A stretch of DNA of 64,000 nucleotides from Comamonadaceae bacterium. Its GTDB lineage: Bacteria; Pseudomonadota; Gammaproteobacteria; Burkholderiales; Burkholderiaceae_C. The position numbers and the translations under genes were made by a program. The notes below the pieces were generated by a model. The model did not search any database, was not told where the DNA came from, and saw only the letters and a list, made by a program, of their open reading frames with translations. How positions within the stretch are numbered: position 1 is the first letter of the stretch; every line of letters starts with the position of its first letter. The DNA lies in assembly GCA_947453965.1 (NCBI GenBank), contig CANGIQ010000002.1:1-64000 (forward strand), read 5' to 3'. Below, in pieces: positions 42,797 through 53,063 of the stretch.

Positions 42797-44103
42797 AACA
42801 CGTGGCCCAACAATTCCCGCTCGAACCGATCGAAAAAGCCAGCATCGACGAGCTGCGCGCCTTGCAGCTCAAACGCCTCCAAGCGACCTTGCACGAGGCC
42901 TATGCCCATTCACCCGTGTACCGCGCCAAGTTCGACGCGGCAGGTGTTCATCCCGACGACTGCAAAACATTGGCTGACCTGGCCAAGTTTCCCTTCACCA
43001 CCAAGGCTGATTTGCGTGACAGCTACCCCTTTGGCATGCTGGCCAAGCCGCGTGAACACTGTGTGCGCATTCACGCGTCCAGCGGCACCACGGGCAAACC
43101 TACGGTGGTGGCCTATACCCAAAACGACATCGATACCTGGGCCAACGTGGTGGCGCGCAGCATTCGCGCTGCCGGTGCGCGCCCCGGTGACATGGTGCAT
43201 GTGAGCTATGGCTATGGCCTGTTCACCGGTGGCTTGGGCGCGCATTACGGCGCCGAGCGTTTGGGCCTGACGGTGATTCCATTCGGCGGTGGTCAAACCG
43301 AGCGTCAGGTGCAGTTGATTCAAGACTTCAAACCCGACCTGATCATGGTCACCCCCAGCTATATGCTCGCCATTGCGGATGAGTTTGAGCGCTTGGGCCT
43401 GTCGGCTGCGGAGTCTAGCTTGCGCTTGGGTATTTTTGGTGCCGAGCCCTGGACCAATGACATGCGTCGCGCCATCGAGCAACGCTGCGGCATTGATGCG
43501 GTCGATATCTATGGTCTGTCTGAAGTGATGGGCCCAGGCGTGGCCAGCGAATGCGTCGAGACCAAAGATGGCCCGACGATTTGGGAAGACCATTTCTACC
43601 CCGAGATCATCAATCCCGAAACAGGCGAGCCCGTGGTCGATGGCGAAATGGGCGAGCTGGTGTTTACCAGCTTGACCAAAGAGGCCTTGCCCATCATCCG
43701 TTACCGCACGCGTGACCTCACGCGCTTGCTGCCTGGCACCGCACGCACCATGCGCCGGATGGAAAAAATCACCGGTCGCAGCGACGACATGATGATCGTG
43801 CGTGGCGTCAATGTGTTCCCCTCACAAATCGAGGAGTACATCTTGAAGCGTGCCGAGTTGGCGCCGCATTACCAATGCGTGCTGACCCGCGAAGGCCCGA
43901 TGGACAACTTGCATGTGGTGGTCGAAACCCGCCCAGGCATTGACCCGCACAGCGCTGCTGCACAAGCTGCGGCGCAGCAGCTCAAACACGATGTAAAGAT
44001 GTTTGTGGGCACCAGCATTGGCGTGGAGCTCAAGGCTGAAGGCGGTGTGGAGCGCAGCCAAGGCAAAGCCAAACGCGTGGTGGACTTACGGCAACTCAAA
44101 TAA
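42793..44103 (+). CDS. paaK: Phenylacetate-CoA ligase
   Basis: 436 residues, adenylate-forming ligase converting phenylacetate to phenylacetyl-CoA. P-loop-like HASSGTTGKPTVVAYT (about 96-111), YGLSEVMGPGVASEC, and the hinge region ITGRSDDMMIVRGVNVFPSQIE. The paaABCDE epoxidase genes are not in the window. Confidence 0.95.
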   Translation: MKHVAQQFPLEPIEKASIDELRALQLKRLQATLHEAYAHSPVYRAKFDAAGVHPDDCKTLADLAKFPFTTKADLRDSYPFGMLAKPREHCVRIHASSGTTGKPTVVAYTQNDIDTWANVVARSIRAAGARPGDMVHVSYGYGLFTGGLGAHYGAERLGLTVIPFGGGQTERQVQLIQDFKPDLIMVTPSYMLAIADEFERLGLSAAESSLRLGIFGAEPWTNDMRRAIEQRCGIDAVDIYGLSEVMGPGVASECVETKDGPTIWEDHFYPEIINPETGEPVVDGEMGELVFTSLTKEALPIIRYRTRDLTRLLPGTARTMRRMEKITGRSDDMMIVRGVNVFPSQIEEYILKRAELAPHYQCVLTREGPMDNLHVVVETRPGIDPHSAAAQAAAQQLKHDVKMFVGTSIGVELKAEGGVERSQGKAKRVVDLRQLK

Positions 44104-44117
44104 GCAGCTTGCAAATG

Positions 44118-44139
44118 GCCACGCTGCAAAAAGCGTGGC
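44118..44139. terminator. Hairpin between convergent paaK and the M61 peptidase gene
   Basis: GCCACGCT-N6-AGCGTGGC is an 8-bp perfect stem in the 61-base convergent gap. No T tract follows, so it may be a factor-assisted terminator or only an RNA end structure. Confidence 0.4.
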
Positions 44140-44164
44140 AGCGCTCACCAAGCGCTAAGCGTTG

Positions 44165-45949
44165 TTAAGCCAACCAGGCCTTGACCTTAGTCTGCTCGCT
44201 GATGGCCAAGCGCCACGTGGTGCTGGTTTTGGCGTCGGGCAGCGTCAAGCTCAGGCGCAGCAGTTGCGCATCCCGGTTGACCAGAGCAGTTACTTTTTTG
44301 GCGGTGCCTGCATAGAGCAAAACCTCGTCGAGTTTTTTCAGGCGCCAGGCGGATGCGTGTTTGCCACCCACTTCCAGTCCCAGCCATTCGTCGTCCGGCG
44401 CAAAGCCAGCCCGGTGTGCGGCACTGCCGTTGAGCACTTGCTTGATCTGCACGCTGTGGTCTTCGCTCACGCGCAGCCCCAAGCGTTGGGCGAATTGGGC
44501 AGGGTCTTTGTGCACCGCCACACCATGTGCGACCAACAACTTCTCCAGTGGCAACTCGCGCGTGCCATGAATCCAGGCTTTGAACTCAGGCGCCCATGAG
44601 CGGCCTGTGAGTTCTTGCAGCACGGCCAACACATCAGCCTCTTGCATGGGGCCTGCTTGGCAGCGCGTCCATAAGGCGCGCATCACATCGTCCAAGCGCA
44701 GGCGGTGGTTGCGCACGCCGTGCTGGCGCAAGGTCAGGTCTAGGCACAGTGCCACCAAGGCTCCCTTGGTGTAGTAGCTCACCGTGAGATTGGGGCTGTT
44801 GGCGTCTGGTCGGTAGTACTTGGTCCAGGCCTCAAAGCTCGACTGCGCCACGCTTTGCACCTCTCGCCCTGGTGTTTGCAACACCTGGTTGATGGTTTTG
44901 TTGAGCAAGCGCAGGTACTGCGTGTCGTCCATCAAACCGGCGCGTCGCAACAGCAGGTCGTCGTAGTAGCTGGTGAAGCCTTCAAAGAACCACAGCAGCT
45001 CGGTGTGGTTTTCGCGGGTGTAGTCGTAGTGTGCAAACTCTGCGGGGCGCAGGCGTTTGACGTTCCAGGTGTGAAAGTACTCGTGGCTGATCAACCCTAA
45101 AAGCGTGGTGTAACCGTCGCTCAAAGGTGCTTTCTGGTCTGCGGTATCGCTGATGCGTGGCAAGTCCGCGCGCTGACAAATCAAGGCGGTGGAGTTGCGG
45201 TGCTCTAAACCGCCGTAGCCGCTGGCTACGGCATTGAGCATGAACACATAGCGCTTGTGGGGAATCGCTGCACGCTTGCTGCCATGCCAAAACCGAATCG
45301 CGGTTTCGCAAATTTTTTGGCTGTCGCGCAGCAAACGCTCACCATCGAAAGCTGGCGTCGCACCAGCCACCACAAAGCGGTGTTCAATGCCGCAGGCGGT
45401 AAAGCTGCCCGACCAAAAAGCGCCCATCTCGACCGGGCAATCCACCAACTCGTCGTAGTCCTGGGCTTGGTAAATGCCAAACCCCCGGCGGTCTGTGTGA
45501 ACGGCAGTGAGTCCTGTGGCCACTTGCCAATTGGCGGTGTGAGGATGGGCTGTGTGGGGTGACACCAATTCCAGCAGATGGGGCACATGGTGTTGGCCTT
45601 GCACTTGCAAACACACGCTGGTGCCGTTGAAGAAGCCGCGTTGCGCATCGAGCCAGGCGGTGCGCACCGAGTCGTCGTGTGCATGAACGCGATAGTGCAC
45701 CGTCAGCGGTGCGGCGTCGGTGCAATCGATGTCCCAGGTGCATTTGTCGCGCTGGTGCACCGTCACAGCACGGTTGCCCTGGCGTGCGCTGATGTTCAGC
45801 ACTTGTTTCGAGAACTCGCGCACCATGTAACTGCCGGCAATCCACACTGGCAGCGACACTTGCTGGCGGGGGCTGGGTTGGGCGATGGTGAGCGTCACGC
45901 CATACACATGCGCATGCAGGTCGGCGGCTTCAACGAGGTAGTGCAGCAT
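44165..45949 (-). CDS. M61 family peptidase with PDZ domain
   Basis: 594 residues. Zinc motif HEYFH (near 285, in GLISHEYFHTWNVKRLRP) with the downstream Glu in WFFEGFTSYYDDLLLRR, as in M61 glycyl aminopeptidases. The N-terminal about 180 residues are a beta domain and the C-terminus carries a PDZ-like domain (LGLRVSEDHSVQIKQVLNGS...). No signal peptide is visible, so a cytosolic location is likely. It directly abuts the next minus-strand gene. Confidence 0.9.
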   Translation of the reverse strand: MLHYLVEAADLHAHVYGVTLTIAQPSPRQQVSLPVWIAGSYMVREFSKQVLNISARQGNRAVTVHQRDKCTWDIDCTDAAPLTVHYRVHAHDDSVRTAWLDAQRGFFNGTSVCLQVQGQHHVPHLLELVSPHTAHPHTANWQVATGLTAVHTDRRGFGIYQAQDYDELVDCPVEMGAFWSGSFTACGIEHRFVVAGATPAFDGERLLRDSQKICETAIRFWHGSKRAAIPHKRYVFMLNAVASGYGGLEHRNSTALICQRADLPRISDTADQKAPLSDGYTTLLGLISHEYFHTWNVKRLRPAEFAHYDYTRENHTELLWFFEGFTSYYDDLLLRRAGLMDDTQYLRLLNKTINQVLQTPGREVQSVAQSSFEAWTKYYRPDANSPNLTVSYYTKGALVALCLDLTLRQHGVRNHRLRLDDVMRALWTRCQAGPMQEADVLAVLQELTGRSWAPEFKAWIHGTRELPLEKLLVAHGVAVHKDPAQFAQRLGLRVSEDHSVQIKQVLNGSAAHRAGFAPDDEWLGLEVGGKHASAWRLKKLDEVLLYAGTAKKVTALVNRDAQLLRLSLTLPDAKTSTTWRLAISEQTKVKAWLA

Positions 45950-46402
45950 TTAGGTGGCCGCCGCGCCCAACAGGCAAGACAAAGTGGACACCACGGTCAG
46001 GCGAAAACGCAAGGTCATCCAATCGCGCAAACCCGCTTCGGGCCAGGTTTTGCGATCCACCAAATAGCATGCGATGAGCAACACGCCCAGCACAGGCAAG
46101 CCCGCATAGGCGGGCATGATGACGGCAATCCATGCCACCAGCGAGGGCACCACGCCCCACACCATGTGCAGTTTGCGCTGGGGGGCGTTGTGGCGCAAAC
46201 CAATGCCCCAATGGATGCCGCCCAAGAACGCGCTGATGGTGGCGGCGTAGGCGCTCAGGGCAATCGACACAAACGGGTGGGCCTCGGGCGTGACGATCCA
46301 CATCAAGAAAGCCAAGCCGACGAAGGGAATCAAGCCGGCATAGCCCAAGCGTTGAATCAAAATGCCCGCGTTGCTGTCGGGATCAATGGGGGTGTGCACC
46401 AT
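45950..46402 (-). CDS. DUF3429-type membrane protein
   Basis: 150 residues with about five hydrophobic segments. Motifs include ILIQRLGYAGLIPFVGLAFL, FLGGIHWGIGL and WPEAGLRDWMTLRFRLTVV, which recall the DUF3429 family. The role is unknown. No gap to the M61 peptidase gene. Confidence 0.75.
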   Translation of the reverse strand: MVHTPIDPDSNAGILIQRLGYAGLIPFVGLAFLMWIVTPEAHPFVSIALSAYAATISAFLGGIHWGIGLRHNAPQRKLHMVWGVVPSLVAWIAVIMPAYAGLPVLGVLLIACYLVDRKTWPEAGLRDWMTLRFRLTVVSTLSCLLGAAAT

Positions 46403-46414
46403 GGTGTGGCTCGC

Positions 46415-47140
46415 TTATTTGCTGGCGTCGGCCAGGAGTTTTTCAATTTGTGAGGTGTTGATGGCACCGGGCACGCGTGAGCCGTCTTGGGCAATCAAGG
46501 TGGGTGTGCCGGTGATTTTGTATTTACGGCCGAACTCAACGTTGCGCTCAATGGCGGCGGTGTTGCACTGTGCGCTGGCAGGCGCTTGCTCGCGTCCCAT
46601 GAGTTGCGTCCAAGCATGGGCGGGGTCTTTGGCGCACCAAACATTGCGCGATTTGTCGACCGAATCTGCGCCCAGGATGGGGTACAGAAACAGGTAGATG
46701 GTGATGTTGTCCACCTTGCTCAAGTCGCGTTCGAAGCGTTTGCAATAGCCGCAGTTGGGGTCTTCAAACACCGCCAGTTTGCGTTTGCCGTTGCCACGCA
46801 CCAAGGTGATGGCGTCTTTCAAGGGCAGGGTGTTGAAGTCGATCGCCCCGAGTTTGGCCTCGCGCTCTTCGGTGAGGTTGCGTCGGCTCTTGGTGTCGAT
46901 CAAGTTGCCTTGAATCAAGAAGTTGCCTTCAGCATCGCTGTAATAAATTTCGTTGGTGCTCAGACGCACCTCAAACAAACCCGCCATGGGTGTGCGGCTG
47001 ACTTCTTCAATTTTGGGCAACTGCGGAATGCGGTCGTTCAGGTTTTTACGAATCGTGGCTTCTTGGCCTTGTGCCCATGCTGTGCTCAAGAAGAGCCCCA
47101 AGGTGGCAGCGGCAACAAGGCGTTGGAAGAGGTGTGGCAT
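46415..47140 (-). CDS. dsbC: Thiol:disulfide interchange protein DsbC
   Basis: Periplasmic disulfide isomerase. 241 residues from the ATG at 47140 (an in-frame TTG lies 15 bases upstream). Signal peptide LVAAATLGLFLSTAWAQG, an N-terminal dimerisation domain, and a thioredoxin fold with active site CGYC (FEDPNCGYCKRFERD). A second Cys pair is partly present (VWCAKD ... SAQCNTA). Confidence 0.92.
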   Translation of the reverse strand: MPHLFQRLVAAATLGLFLSTAWAQGQEATIRKNLNDRIPQLPKIEEVSRTPMAGLFEVRLSTNEIYYSDAEGNFLIQGNLIDTKSRRNLTEEREAKLGAIDFNTLPLKDAITLVRGNGKRKLAVFEDPNCGYCKRFERDLSKVDNITIYLFLYPILGADSVDKSRNVWCAKDPAHAWTQLMGREQAPASAQCNTAAIERNVEFGRKYKITGTPTLIAQDGSRVPGAINTSQIEKLLADASK

Positions 47141-47159
47141 GGTGTCTCGTTTCAAAAAA

Positions 47160-48293
47160 TCAGTTCATGGCTTGTTGCATGGTCCAGCGCTTGATGGGGC
47201 TGAGCTTGTCAAACCCATTCATGCCCCAGTTGCGCAGCACTTGCACGCTGGCGTTGGGATGCGCGAACAAGCGTTGCAACCCATCGCAGGCCGCCCAGGT
47301 GGGCAGCATGTGGGCTTTGCGGGCACGTTCGTAGCGGCGTAAAAAGTAGCGGTCACCCACGCTGCGCCAATAGTCTGGCCCTTCGCGTGTTTGCAGCACG
47401 GTGGCCAATTCGGCCACATCGGCCAAGCCGAGGTTCAGACCCAAACCTGCGAGTGGGTGGATGTTGTGTGCGGCGTCGCCTGCCAGCGCCCAAGCGCTGC
47501 CATCGGCAAAGTTGCCCGTCCAGCGCTCTGCGCGTGCGAGTTGCAGCGGCCACATGGCGCGTTCGCTGATGAGCTCCAGCTGGCCGAGCACGCCGTGGCT
47601 GGCTTCTTCCACCGCTTGGGCAAAGGCGTGTGCGTCTAAGGCCAGCATCTCTTGGGCGCGTTCGGGCGGCAACGACCACACCAAACCGGCGGTGTTTCCT
47701 TGAGCGCCACCCAAAGGCAGCAGCGCCAAAATTTCCAAGCCCTTGCCGTGGTGGGCAAACCATTGCAAGGCTTGCTGTCGGTGCGCGATGCTGCCGCGCA
47801 CACGGGCCGCAACGGCGTGTTGTTCATAGGGCAAGACCTCAAAGTCCACGCCCAGTTCATCGCGTGTGCGGCTGCGGCGACCTTCGCACACCACCGTCAG
47901 TGCGGCGGGGGCAGGGGCTTCCAATAAGGTGATTTCGGCTTGGTAGCGCACGGCTTGGGCCAGCTGTGCTTCCAGCGTGGGCACGTCTACGATCCAGCTC
48001 AAGCCGTCGGGTGTGGGGCTTTCAAAGTGGGCAAAACCGCCATCATCGCCCCAGACACGCATGTGTTGCACGGGCGTGGCATGCAGGGAGTCAGGCCAGC
48101 AACGCAAATCAGACAGCAAGTCTTTTGAGGCGCTGTTGAGTGAGTAGGCCCTCACGTCTGGTGAGGTGTGGCTGGTTGGTGATGGCGTTGCCCCAACCAA
48201 TCCCACCCGCAAACGCTGACGCGCCAGCAGCAAGGCCAGGGTGCGTCCCACCATGCCATCACCGCGAATACACACATCGAATTTCTGAGCCAT
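47160..48293 (-). CDS. UbiH/UbiF-family FAD-dependent hydroxylase
   Basis: 377 residues, flavin monooxygenase likely acting in ubiquinone ring hydroxylation. The N-terminal dinucleotide motif is DVCIRGDGMVGRTLALLLAR (a GDGMVG variant of GxGxxG); the C-terminal FAD motif is WALAGDAAHNIHPLAGLGLN. Which ring carbon it hydroxylates cannot be told from sequence. It lies 19 bases before dsbC on the same strand. Confidence 0.88.
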   Translation of the reverse strand: MAQKFDVCIRGDGMVGRTLALLLARQRLRVGLVGATPSPTSHTSPDVRAYSLNSASKDLLSDLRCWPDSLHATPVQHMRVWGDDGGFAHFESPTPDGLSWIVDVPTLEAQLAQAVRYQAEITLLEAPAPAALTVVCEGRRSRTRDELGVDFEVLPYEQHAVAARVRGSIAHRQQALQWFAHHGKGLEILALLPLGGAQGNTAGLVWSLPPERAQEMLALDAHAFAQAVEEASHGVLGQLELISERAMWPLQLARAERWTGNFADGSAWALAGDAAHNIHPLAGLGLNLGLADVAELATVLQTREGPDYWRSVGDRYFLRRYERARKAHMLPTWAACDGLQRLFAHPNASVQVLRNWGMNGFDKLSPIKRWTMQQAMN

Positions 48294-48386
48294 GTTGGGG
48301 ATTGTAGGAGGGGCAAAGTCCTTGCGTTGAAGCGTTGGTGAATTTCCACGTCAGTACAATCGCGCGCAGTTTCTAAGGATATTTGT

Positions 48387-49478
48387 ATGAGTTTGAAATG
48401 CGGCATCGTGGGTTTGCCCAACGTTGGCAAATCCACCCTGTTCAACGCCCTGACCAAAGCGGGCATTGCTGCAGAAAATTACCCCTTTTGCACGATCGAA
48501 CCGAACACGGGCGTGGTTGAAGTACCCGACCCACGTTTGCAGCAGTTGGCCGAGATCATCACGCCAGAGCGCGTCGTGCCAGCGATTGTGGAATTTGTGG
48601 ACATCGCCGGTCTGGTGGCAGGTGCCAGCACAGGCGAAGGCTTGGGCAACAAGTTCTTGGCCCACATCCGCGAAACCGATGCCATCGTCAATGTGGTGCG
48701 TTGCTTTGAAGATCCTAATGTGATCCACGTGGCCAACAAGGTGGACCCGATTGCTGACATCGAAGTGATTCAGACCGAGCTGTGTCTGGCCGACTTGGCG
48801 TCGGTTGAAAAAGCGATTCACCGCGTGAGCAAAATTGCCCGCTCTGGCGACAAAGAAGCCGTCAAGCAAATGGCCATTTTGGAAAAGTGCCAAACCGCAC
48901 TCAACGACACCAAGCCCGTGCGCACCATCGACTTCAGCAAAGAAGAGCGCGCCGAACTCAAGCAGTTCTTCCTCATCACGGCCAAGCCGGCCATGTTTGT
49001 GGCCAACGTGTCCGAAGACGGCTTTGAGAACAACCCTTTCTTAGATCGTCTCAAGGCCTTTGCCCAAGCGCAAAACGCGCCTGTGGTCGCCATCTGCGCC
49101 AAGATCGAGGCCGAGTTGTCTGAGATGGAAGACGCGGACCGCTTGGAGTTCCTCAAAGAACTCGGCCAAGACGAACCAGGTCTGAACCGATTGATCCGTG
49201 CGGCATACACGCTTTTGGGCTTGCAAACCTACTTCACCGCTGGTGTGAAAGAAGTGCGCGCTTGGACCATCCATGTGGGCGACACGGGCCCACAAGCGGC
49301 AGGCGTGATTCACACCGATTTCGAGAAGGGCTACATCCGAGCCCAAACCATCGCGTTTGACGACTTCATCACCTTCAAAGGTGAACAAGGTGCCAAAGAT
49401 GCAGGCAAGATGCGCGCCGAAGGCAAGGAATATGTGGTGAAAGATGGTGACGTGATGAACTTCTTGTTCAGCTCTTAA
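48387..49478 (+). CDS. ychF: Redox-regulated ATPase YchF
   Basis: Obg-like P-loop NTPase of 363 residues. G1 [14 protein letters not shown] (about 8-21), switch region [13 protein letters not shown]3 [20 protein letters not shown], and a C-terminal TGS-like domain with [17 protein letters not shown]. It binds ribosomes and prefers ATP. Confidence 0.97.
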   Translation: MSLKCGIVGLPNVGKSTLFNALTKAGIAAENYPFCTIEPNTGVVEVPDPRLQQLAEIITPERVVPAIVEFVDIAGLVAGASTGEGLGNKFLAHIRETDAIVNVVRCFEDPNVIHVANKVDPIADIEVIQTELCLADLASVEKAIHRVSKIARSGDKEAVKQMAILEKCQTALNDTKPVRTIDFSKEERAELKQFFLITAKPAMFVANVSEDGFENNPFLDRLKAFAQAQNAPVVAICAKIEAELSEMEDADRLEFLKELGQDEPGLNRLIRAAYTLLGLQTYFTAGVKEVRAWTIHVGDTGPQAAGVIHTDFEKGYIRAQTIAFDDFITFKGEQGAKDAGKMRAEGKEYVVKDGDVMNFLFSS

Positions 49479-49499
49479 ACGAGTGCTTGGCACCTAAGA

Positions 49500-49524
49500 A
49501 AAAGCCGCTCATTGAGCGGCTTTT
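49500..49524 (+). terminator. Rho-independent terminator of ychF
   Basis: AAAAGCCGCTCA / TTGAGCGGCTTTT forms a near-perfect stem ending in T4, 22 bases after the ychF stop. It is symmetric, so it can serve the convergent yqaA-type gene as well. Confidence 0.88.
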
Positions 49525-49554
49525 CGTTTCACGCGTCAACGGTGAGCGGGTGAG

Positions 49555-50049
49555 CTAACCCACCGTCCAATGCTGCGGAAATACCCACAGCAACCCACTC
49601 GTCATCACCACATACCGGACAAACTTGCCCACCGCCATATAGGCCACACAGGGCCAAAAAGGCAAGCGCAACCAGCCCGCCACCGCGCACAGTGGGTCGC
49701 CCACGCCGGGTAGCCAGCTCAGCAGGCAAGCTTTAGGGCCGAGGGCATGCAGCCATCGCAGGGCGCGGGCGTCTTGAGTGGTGGCCTCTTGATGGCGCAG
49801 CTTGTCGCGTACCTTGTGCGCGCCGTGGCCCATCCACCAACTGATGGCACCTCCTGCGGTGTTGCCAGCCGTGGCGACAGCAATGGCTGGCCAAAAAAGT
49901 TCTGGGTTGAGTTTGACCAAGCCAAACACCACCGGTTCCGAGCCCATTGGCAACAGCGTGGCCGACACCAGCGACACCACAAACACGGTGCTCAAACCGA
50001 ATTCAGGCAGTGCCAAAGCGCTCAGTACAGATTGCATCCAAATTTCCAT
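49555..50049 (-). CDS. YqaA/DedA-family membrane protein
   Basis: 164 residues, about four hydrophobic segments. AIAVATAGNTAGGAISWWMGHGA and LLSWLPGVGDPLCAVAGWLRLPFW are the paired re-entrant-type motifs of the SNARE-associated/DedA superfamily, YqaA branch. A likely role in lipid or membrane homeostasis is inferred from the family. Confidence 0.85.
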   Translation of the reverse strand: MEIWMQSVLSALALPEFGLSTVFVVSLVSATLLPMGSEPVVFGLVKLNPELFWPAIAVATAGNTAGGAISWWMGHGAHKVRDKLRHQEATTQDARALRWLHALGPKACLLSWLPGVGDPLCAVAGWLRLPFWPCVAYMAVGKFVRYVVMTSGLLWVFPQHWTVG

Positions 50050-50183
50050 GAGGTGAAGTGTAGTGAGCGCTCGATTCGTCTAGGGAGATTCGATGACGCA
50101 TTCGTCATCAAACAACCACCTGCTGAAATTTTAGGCAGCTACAATGGTGCCTCCTTTTTAAGCAGCTCACGTCTTTCCACCCC

Positions 50184-51218
50184 ATGCACATCGGTCCCTA
50201 CACACTGGCAAACAACCTGTTTGTCGCGCCGATGGCTGGCGTGACCGACCGGCCGTTTCGCATGCTGTGCAAACAGTTGGGTGCTGGTTATGCGGTGAGC
50301 GAGATGGTCACCTCGCGCAAAGATTTGTGGACCAGCCTCAAAACCTCGCGTCGTGCAGACCACACGGGGGAGAGCGGTCCGATCGCTGTGCAAATTGCCG
50401 GTACCGATGCAGCCATGATGGCCGAGGCTGCGGTCTACAACATTGAGCGCGGTGCACAAATCATCGACATCAACATGGGTTGCCCTGCCAAGAAGGTGTG
50501 CAACAAATGGGCGGGTTCGGCCCTGATGCAAGACGAGCCTTTGGCCCTGTCCATCGTGCAAGCGGTGGTCGATGCCGCGCAACCCCATGGCGTGCCCGTC
50601 ACCTTGAAGATGCGCACTGGCTGGTGCGATGAACACAAAAACGCCGTCGCCTTGGCCCGCGCGGCGGAAGCCGCAGGCGTGCACATGATCACCGTGCATG
50701 GCCGCACCCGCGAGCAGGGCTACAAAGGCTTGGCTGAGTACGACACCATCACAGCTGTCAAGCAGGCGGTGCGCGTGCCCGTGGTGGCCAACGGCGACAT
50801 TGATTCGCCCGAAAAAGCCCAGCAAGTTTTAAAACGCACCGGCGCCGACGCCCTGATGATTGGTCGTGCCGCCCAAGGTCGCCCTTGGATCTTCCGCGAA
50901 ATTGCGCACTACTTAGCCACGGGCGAGCACTTGGCTCAGCCCTTGGTGGAAGAAGTGAGCCGCTTGTTGCTAGCGCACCTGGATGAGCACTACGCCTTGT
51001 ATGGCGAACGCACCGGCGTGCGCAGCGCCCGCAAACACATTGCTTGGTATGTGCGCAGCTTGCCCGGTGGCGAAGCGTTTCGCCAACACATGAACACCTT
51101 GGAAGACAGCGCGTCGCAGCACCGCGCCGTGGCTGCTTTTTTTGATGCACTGGCTCAAACGCATGAGCGCTTGCCCGAACCTGTTGAATCCATAGAACCG
51201 TTAGCTTTGCATGAGTAA
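50184..51218 (+). CDS. dusB: tRNA-dihydrouridine synthase B
   Basis: 344 residues, FMN TIM barrel: VAPMAGVTDRPFRMLCKQLGAGY at the start, IIDINMGCPAKKVCNKWAGSALM with the catalytic Cys (about 101-106), and the FMN-phosphate site ANGDIDSPEKA...MIGRAAQGRPWIF. It heads the dusB-fis operon (8-base overlap), an arrangement known from many proteobacteria. Confidence 0.96.
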   Translation: MHIGPYTLANNLFVAPMAGVTDRPFRMLCKQLGAGYAVSEMVTSRKDLWTSLKTSRRADHTGESGPIAVQIAGTDAAMMAEAAVYNIERGAQIIDINMGCPAKKVCNKWAGSALMQDEPLALSIVQAVVDAAQPHGVPVTLKMRTGWCDEHKNAVALARAAEAAGVHMITVHGRTREQGYKGLAEYDTITAVKQAVRVPVVANGDIDSPEKAQQVLKRTGADALMIGRAAQGRPWIFREIAHYLATGEHLAQPLVEEVSRLLLAHLDEHYALYGERTGVRSARKHIAWYVRSLPGGEAFRQHMNTLEDSASQHRAVAAFFDALAQTHERLPEPVESIEPLALHE

Positions 51219-51447
51219 AAAACACATTGAAGAGGTGGTGCGTACCAGCCTCGAAACCTATTTGGGTGACCTGCGTGGCACCGAGCCCGACAACCTGCAC
51301 GACATGATGGTCCGCGTGATGGAAAAACCGCTGCTCGAAGTGGTGATGCAGCACACCGACCACAACCAATCACGCGCAGCGCAATGGCTGGGGCTCAATC
51401 GCAACACCCTGCGTAAAAAACTTCTCGATCACAAACTTCTCAAATAA
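51211..51447 (+). CDS. fis: Fis-family nucleoid protein
   Basis: 78 residues, slightly shorter than enterobacterial Fis (98). The C-terminal helix-turn-helix [20 protein letters not shown] is clear. It overlaps dusB by 8 bases and precedes purH by 20, as usual in Burkholderiales. Confidence 0.93.
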   Translation: MSKKHIEEVVRTSLETYLGDLRGTEPDNLHDMMVRVMEKPLLEVVMQHTDHNQSRAAQWLGLNRNTLRKKLLDHKLLK

Positions 51448-51467
51448 GCCCCCTCGCAAAGAAAAGC

Positions 51468-53054
51468 ATGAAAGCACTCATTTCCGTCTCTGACAAAACC
51501 GGCATCGTTGAACTCGCGCGTGACCTGCACGCCTTGGGCGTGGGCCTCATCTCCACCGGCGGCACCGCCAAGCTCTTGGCCGATCAAGGCTTGCCCGTGA
51601 CCGAAGTGGCCGAAGTGACAGGTTTTCCCGAAATGTTGGACGGTCGTGTGAAAACCTTGCACCCCAAAGTGCACGGTGGTTTGCTGGCGCGTCGCGACAC
51701 GCCCGAGCACATGGCGGCTTTGAAGGCACACAACATCGACACGATTGACTTGCTCATCGTCAACCTCTACCCCTTTGAAGCCACCGTGGCCAAGCCTGGC
51801 TGCACGCTTGCTGACGCGATCGAAAACATCGACATCGGTGGCCCCGCCATGGTGCGTTCTGCCGCCAAAAACTGGAAAGATGTGGGCATCGTCACCGACG
51901 CCAGCCAGTACCCTGCTGTGATGGCCGAGCTGAAAGCCGACGGCAAGTTGAGCGACAAGCTGCGTTTTGCTTTGTCGGTGGCCGCGTTCAACCGCATCAG
52001 CCAATACGACGGCGCGATCAGCAACTATTTGTCCAGTGTCAACTTTGAAGCTGACAAACTCAGCGAAGCCTATGTGCCCGAGCGTGCCCAGTTCAGCGGC
52101 CAGTTCAACGAGCAGTACGTCAAAGTGCAAGACCTGCGCTACGGCGAAAACAGCCACCAACAAGCCGCCTGGTACCGCGACTTGGCCCCTGCGGCTGGTT
52201 CGTTGGCTACTGGCGTGCAGCTGCAAGGCAAAGAACTCAGCTACAACAACATTGCCGATGCCGATGCGGCGTGGGAATGTGTCAAGAGCTTCGATACCTC
52301 AGCATGTGTGATCATCAAACACGCCAATCCTTGCGGTGTGGCTGTGGGCGTCAATCCGCTGGAAGCCTACAGCAAGGCCTTCCAGACCGACCCCACCAGC
52401 GCCTTCGGCGGCATCATCGCCTTCAACCGTCCCGTGGACAAAGCGGCGGCAGAAGCGGTGAGCAAGCAATTCGTCGAAGTGCTCATGGCCCCTGACTTCA
52501 GCGCCGAAGCGCTCGACGTGTTCAAGAGCAAAGTGAACGTGCGCTTGATGAAAATCGCTTTACCCGCCAACTATGGTGATGTGCGCAATGTGTTAGAAAC
52601 CAAGCGCGTGGGCTCAGGCCTCTTGCTGCAAAGTGCGGACAACCATGAATTGGCTTTGGCCGATTTGAAGATCGTCACCGTCAAACAACCCACGCCTGAA
52701 GAACTGAATGATTTGCTGTTCGCCTGGAAAGTGGCCAAGTTCGTCAAATCCAACGCCATCGTCTTCTGCAAAAACGGCATGACCATGGGTGTGGGCGCAG
52801 GCCAAATGAGTCGCCTCGACTCGGCCCGCATCGCCAGCATCAAAGCTGAAGCCGCCAAGCTCAGCCTGCAAAACACCGTGGTGGCGAGTGATGCGTTCTT
52901 CCCGTTCCGTGACGGCCTCGACGTGGTGGTCGACGCAGGCGCGACCTGCGTGGCCCAACCGGGTGGCTCGATGCGCGACCAGGAAGTCATTGACGCGGCC
53001 AACGAGCGCGGCGTGGCGATGGTGTTTACCGGCGTGCGCCATTTCCGCCATTGA
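51468..53054 (+). CDS. purH: Bifunctional AICAR formyltransferase / IMP cyclohydrolase
   Basis: Last two steps of IMP synthesis. 528 residues. The N-terminal MGS-like cyclohydrolase domain has [30 protein letters not shown] and [14 protein letters not shown]; the C-terminal transformylase has [11 protein letters not shown] and [19 protein letters not shown]. ruvC, often next in this order, is replaced here by a helicase gene. Confidence 0.97.
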   Translation: MKALISVSDKTGIVELARDLHALGVGLISTGGTAKLLADQGLPVTEVAEVTGFPEMLDGRVKTLHPKVHGGLLARRDTPEHMAALKAHNIDTIDLLIVNLYPFEATVAKPGCTLADAIENIDIGGPAMVRSAAKNWKDVGIVTDASQYPAVMAELKADGKLSDKLRFALSVAAFNRISQYDGAISNYLSSVNFEADKLSEAYVPERAQFSGQFNEQYVKVQDLRYGENSHQQAAWYRDLAPAAGSLATGVQLQGKELSYNNIADADAAWECVKSFDTSACVIIKHANPCGVAVGVNPLEAYSKAFQTDPTSAFGGIIAFNRPVDKAAAEAVSKQFVEVLMAPDFSAEALDVFKSKVNVRLMKIALPANYGDVRNVLETKRVGSGLLLQSADNHELALADLKIVTVKQPTPEELNDLLFAWKVAKFVKSNAIVFCKNGMTMGVGAGQMSRLDSARIASIKAEAAKLSLQNTVVASDAFFPFRDGLDVVVDAGATCVAQPGGSMRDQEVIDAANERGVAMVFTGVRHFRH

Positions 53055-53063
53055 TCGCATCCA

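Noticed and set aside
49486-49502. TTGGCACC sequence resembling a sigma-54 -24 element
   Set aside because: No GC at the right distance for a -12 element, and it lies between the ychF stop and its terminator.
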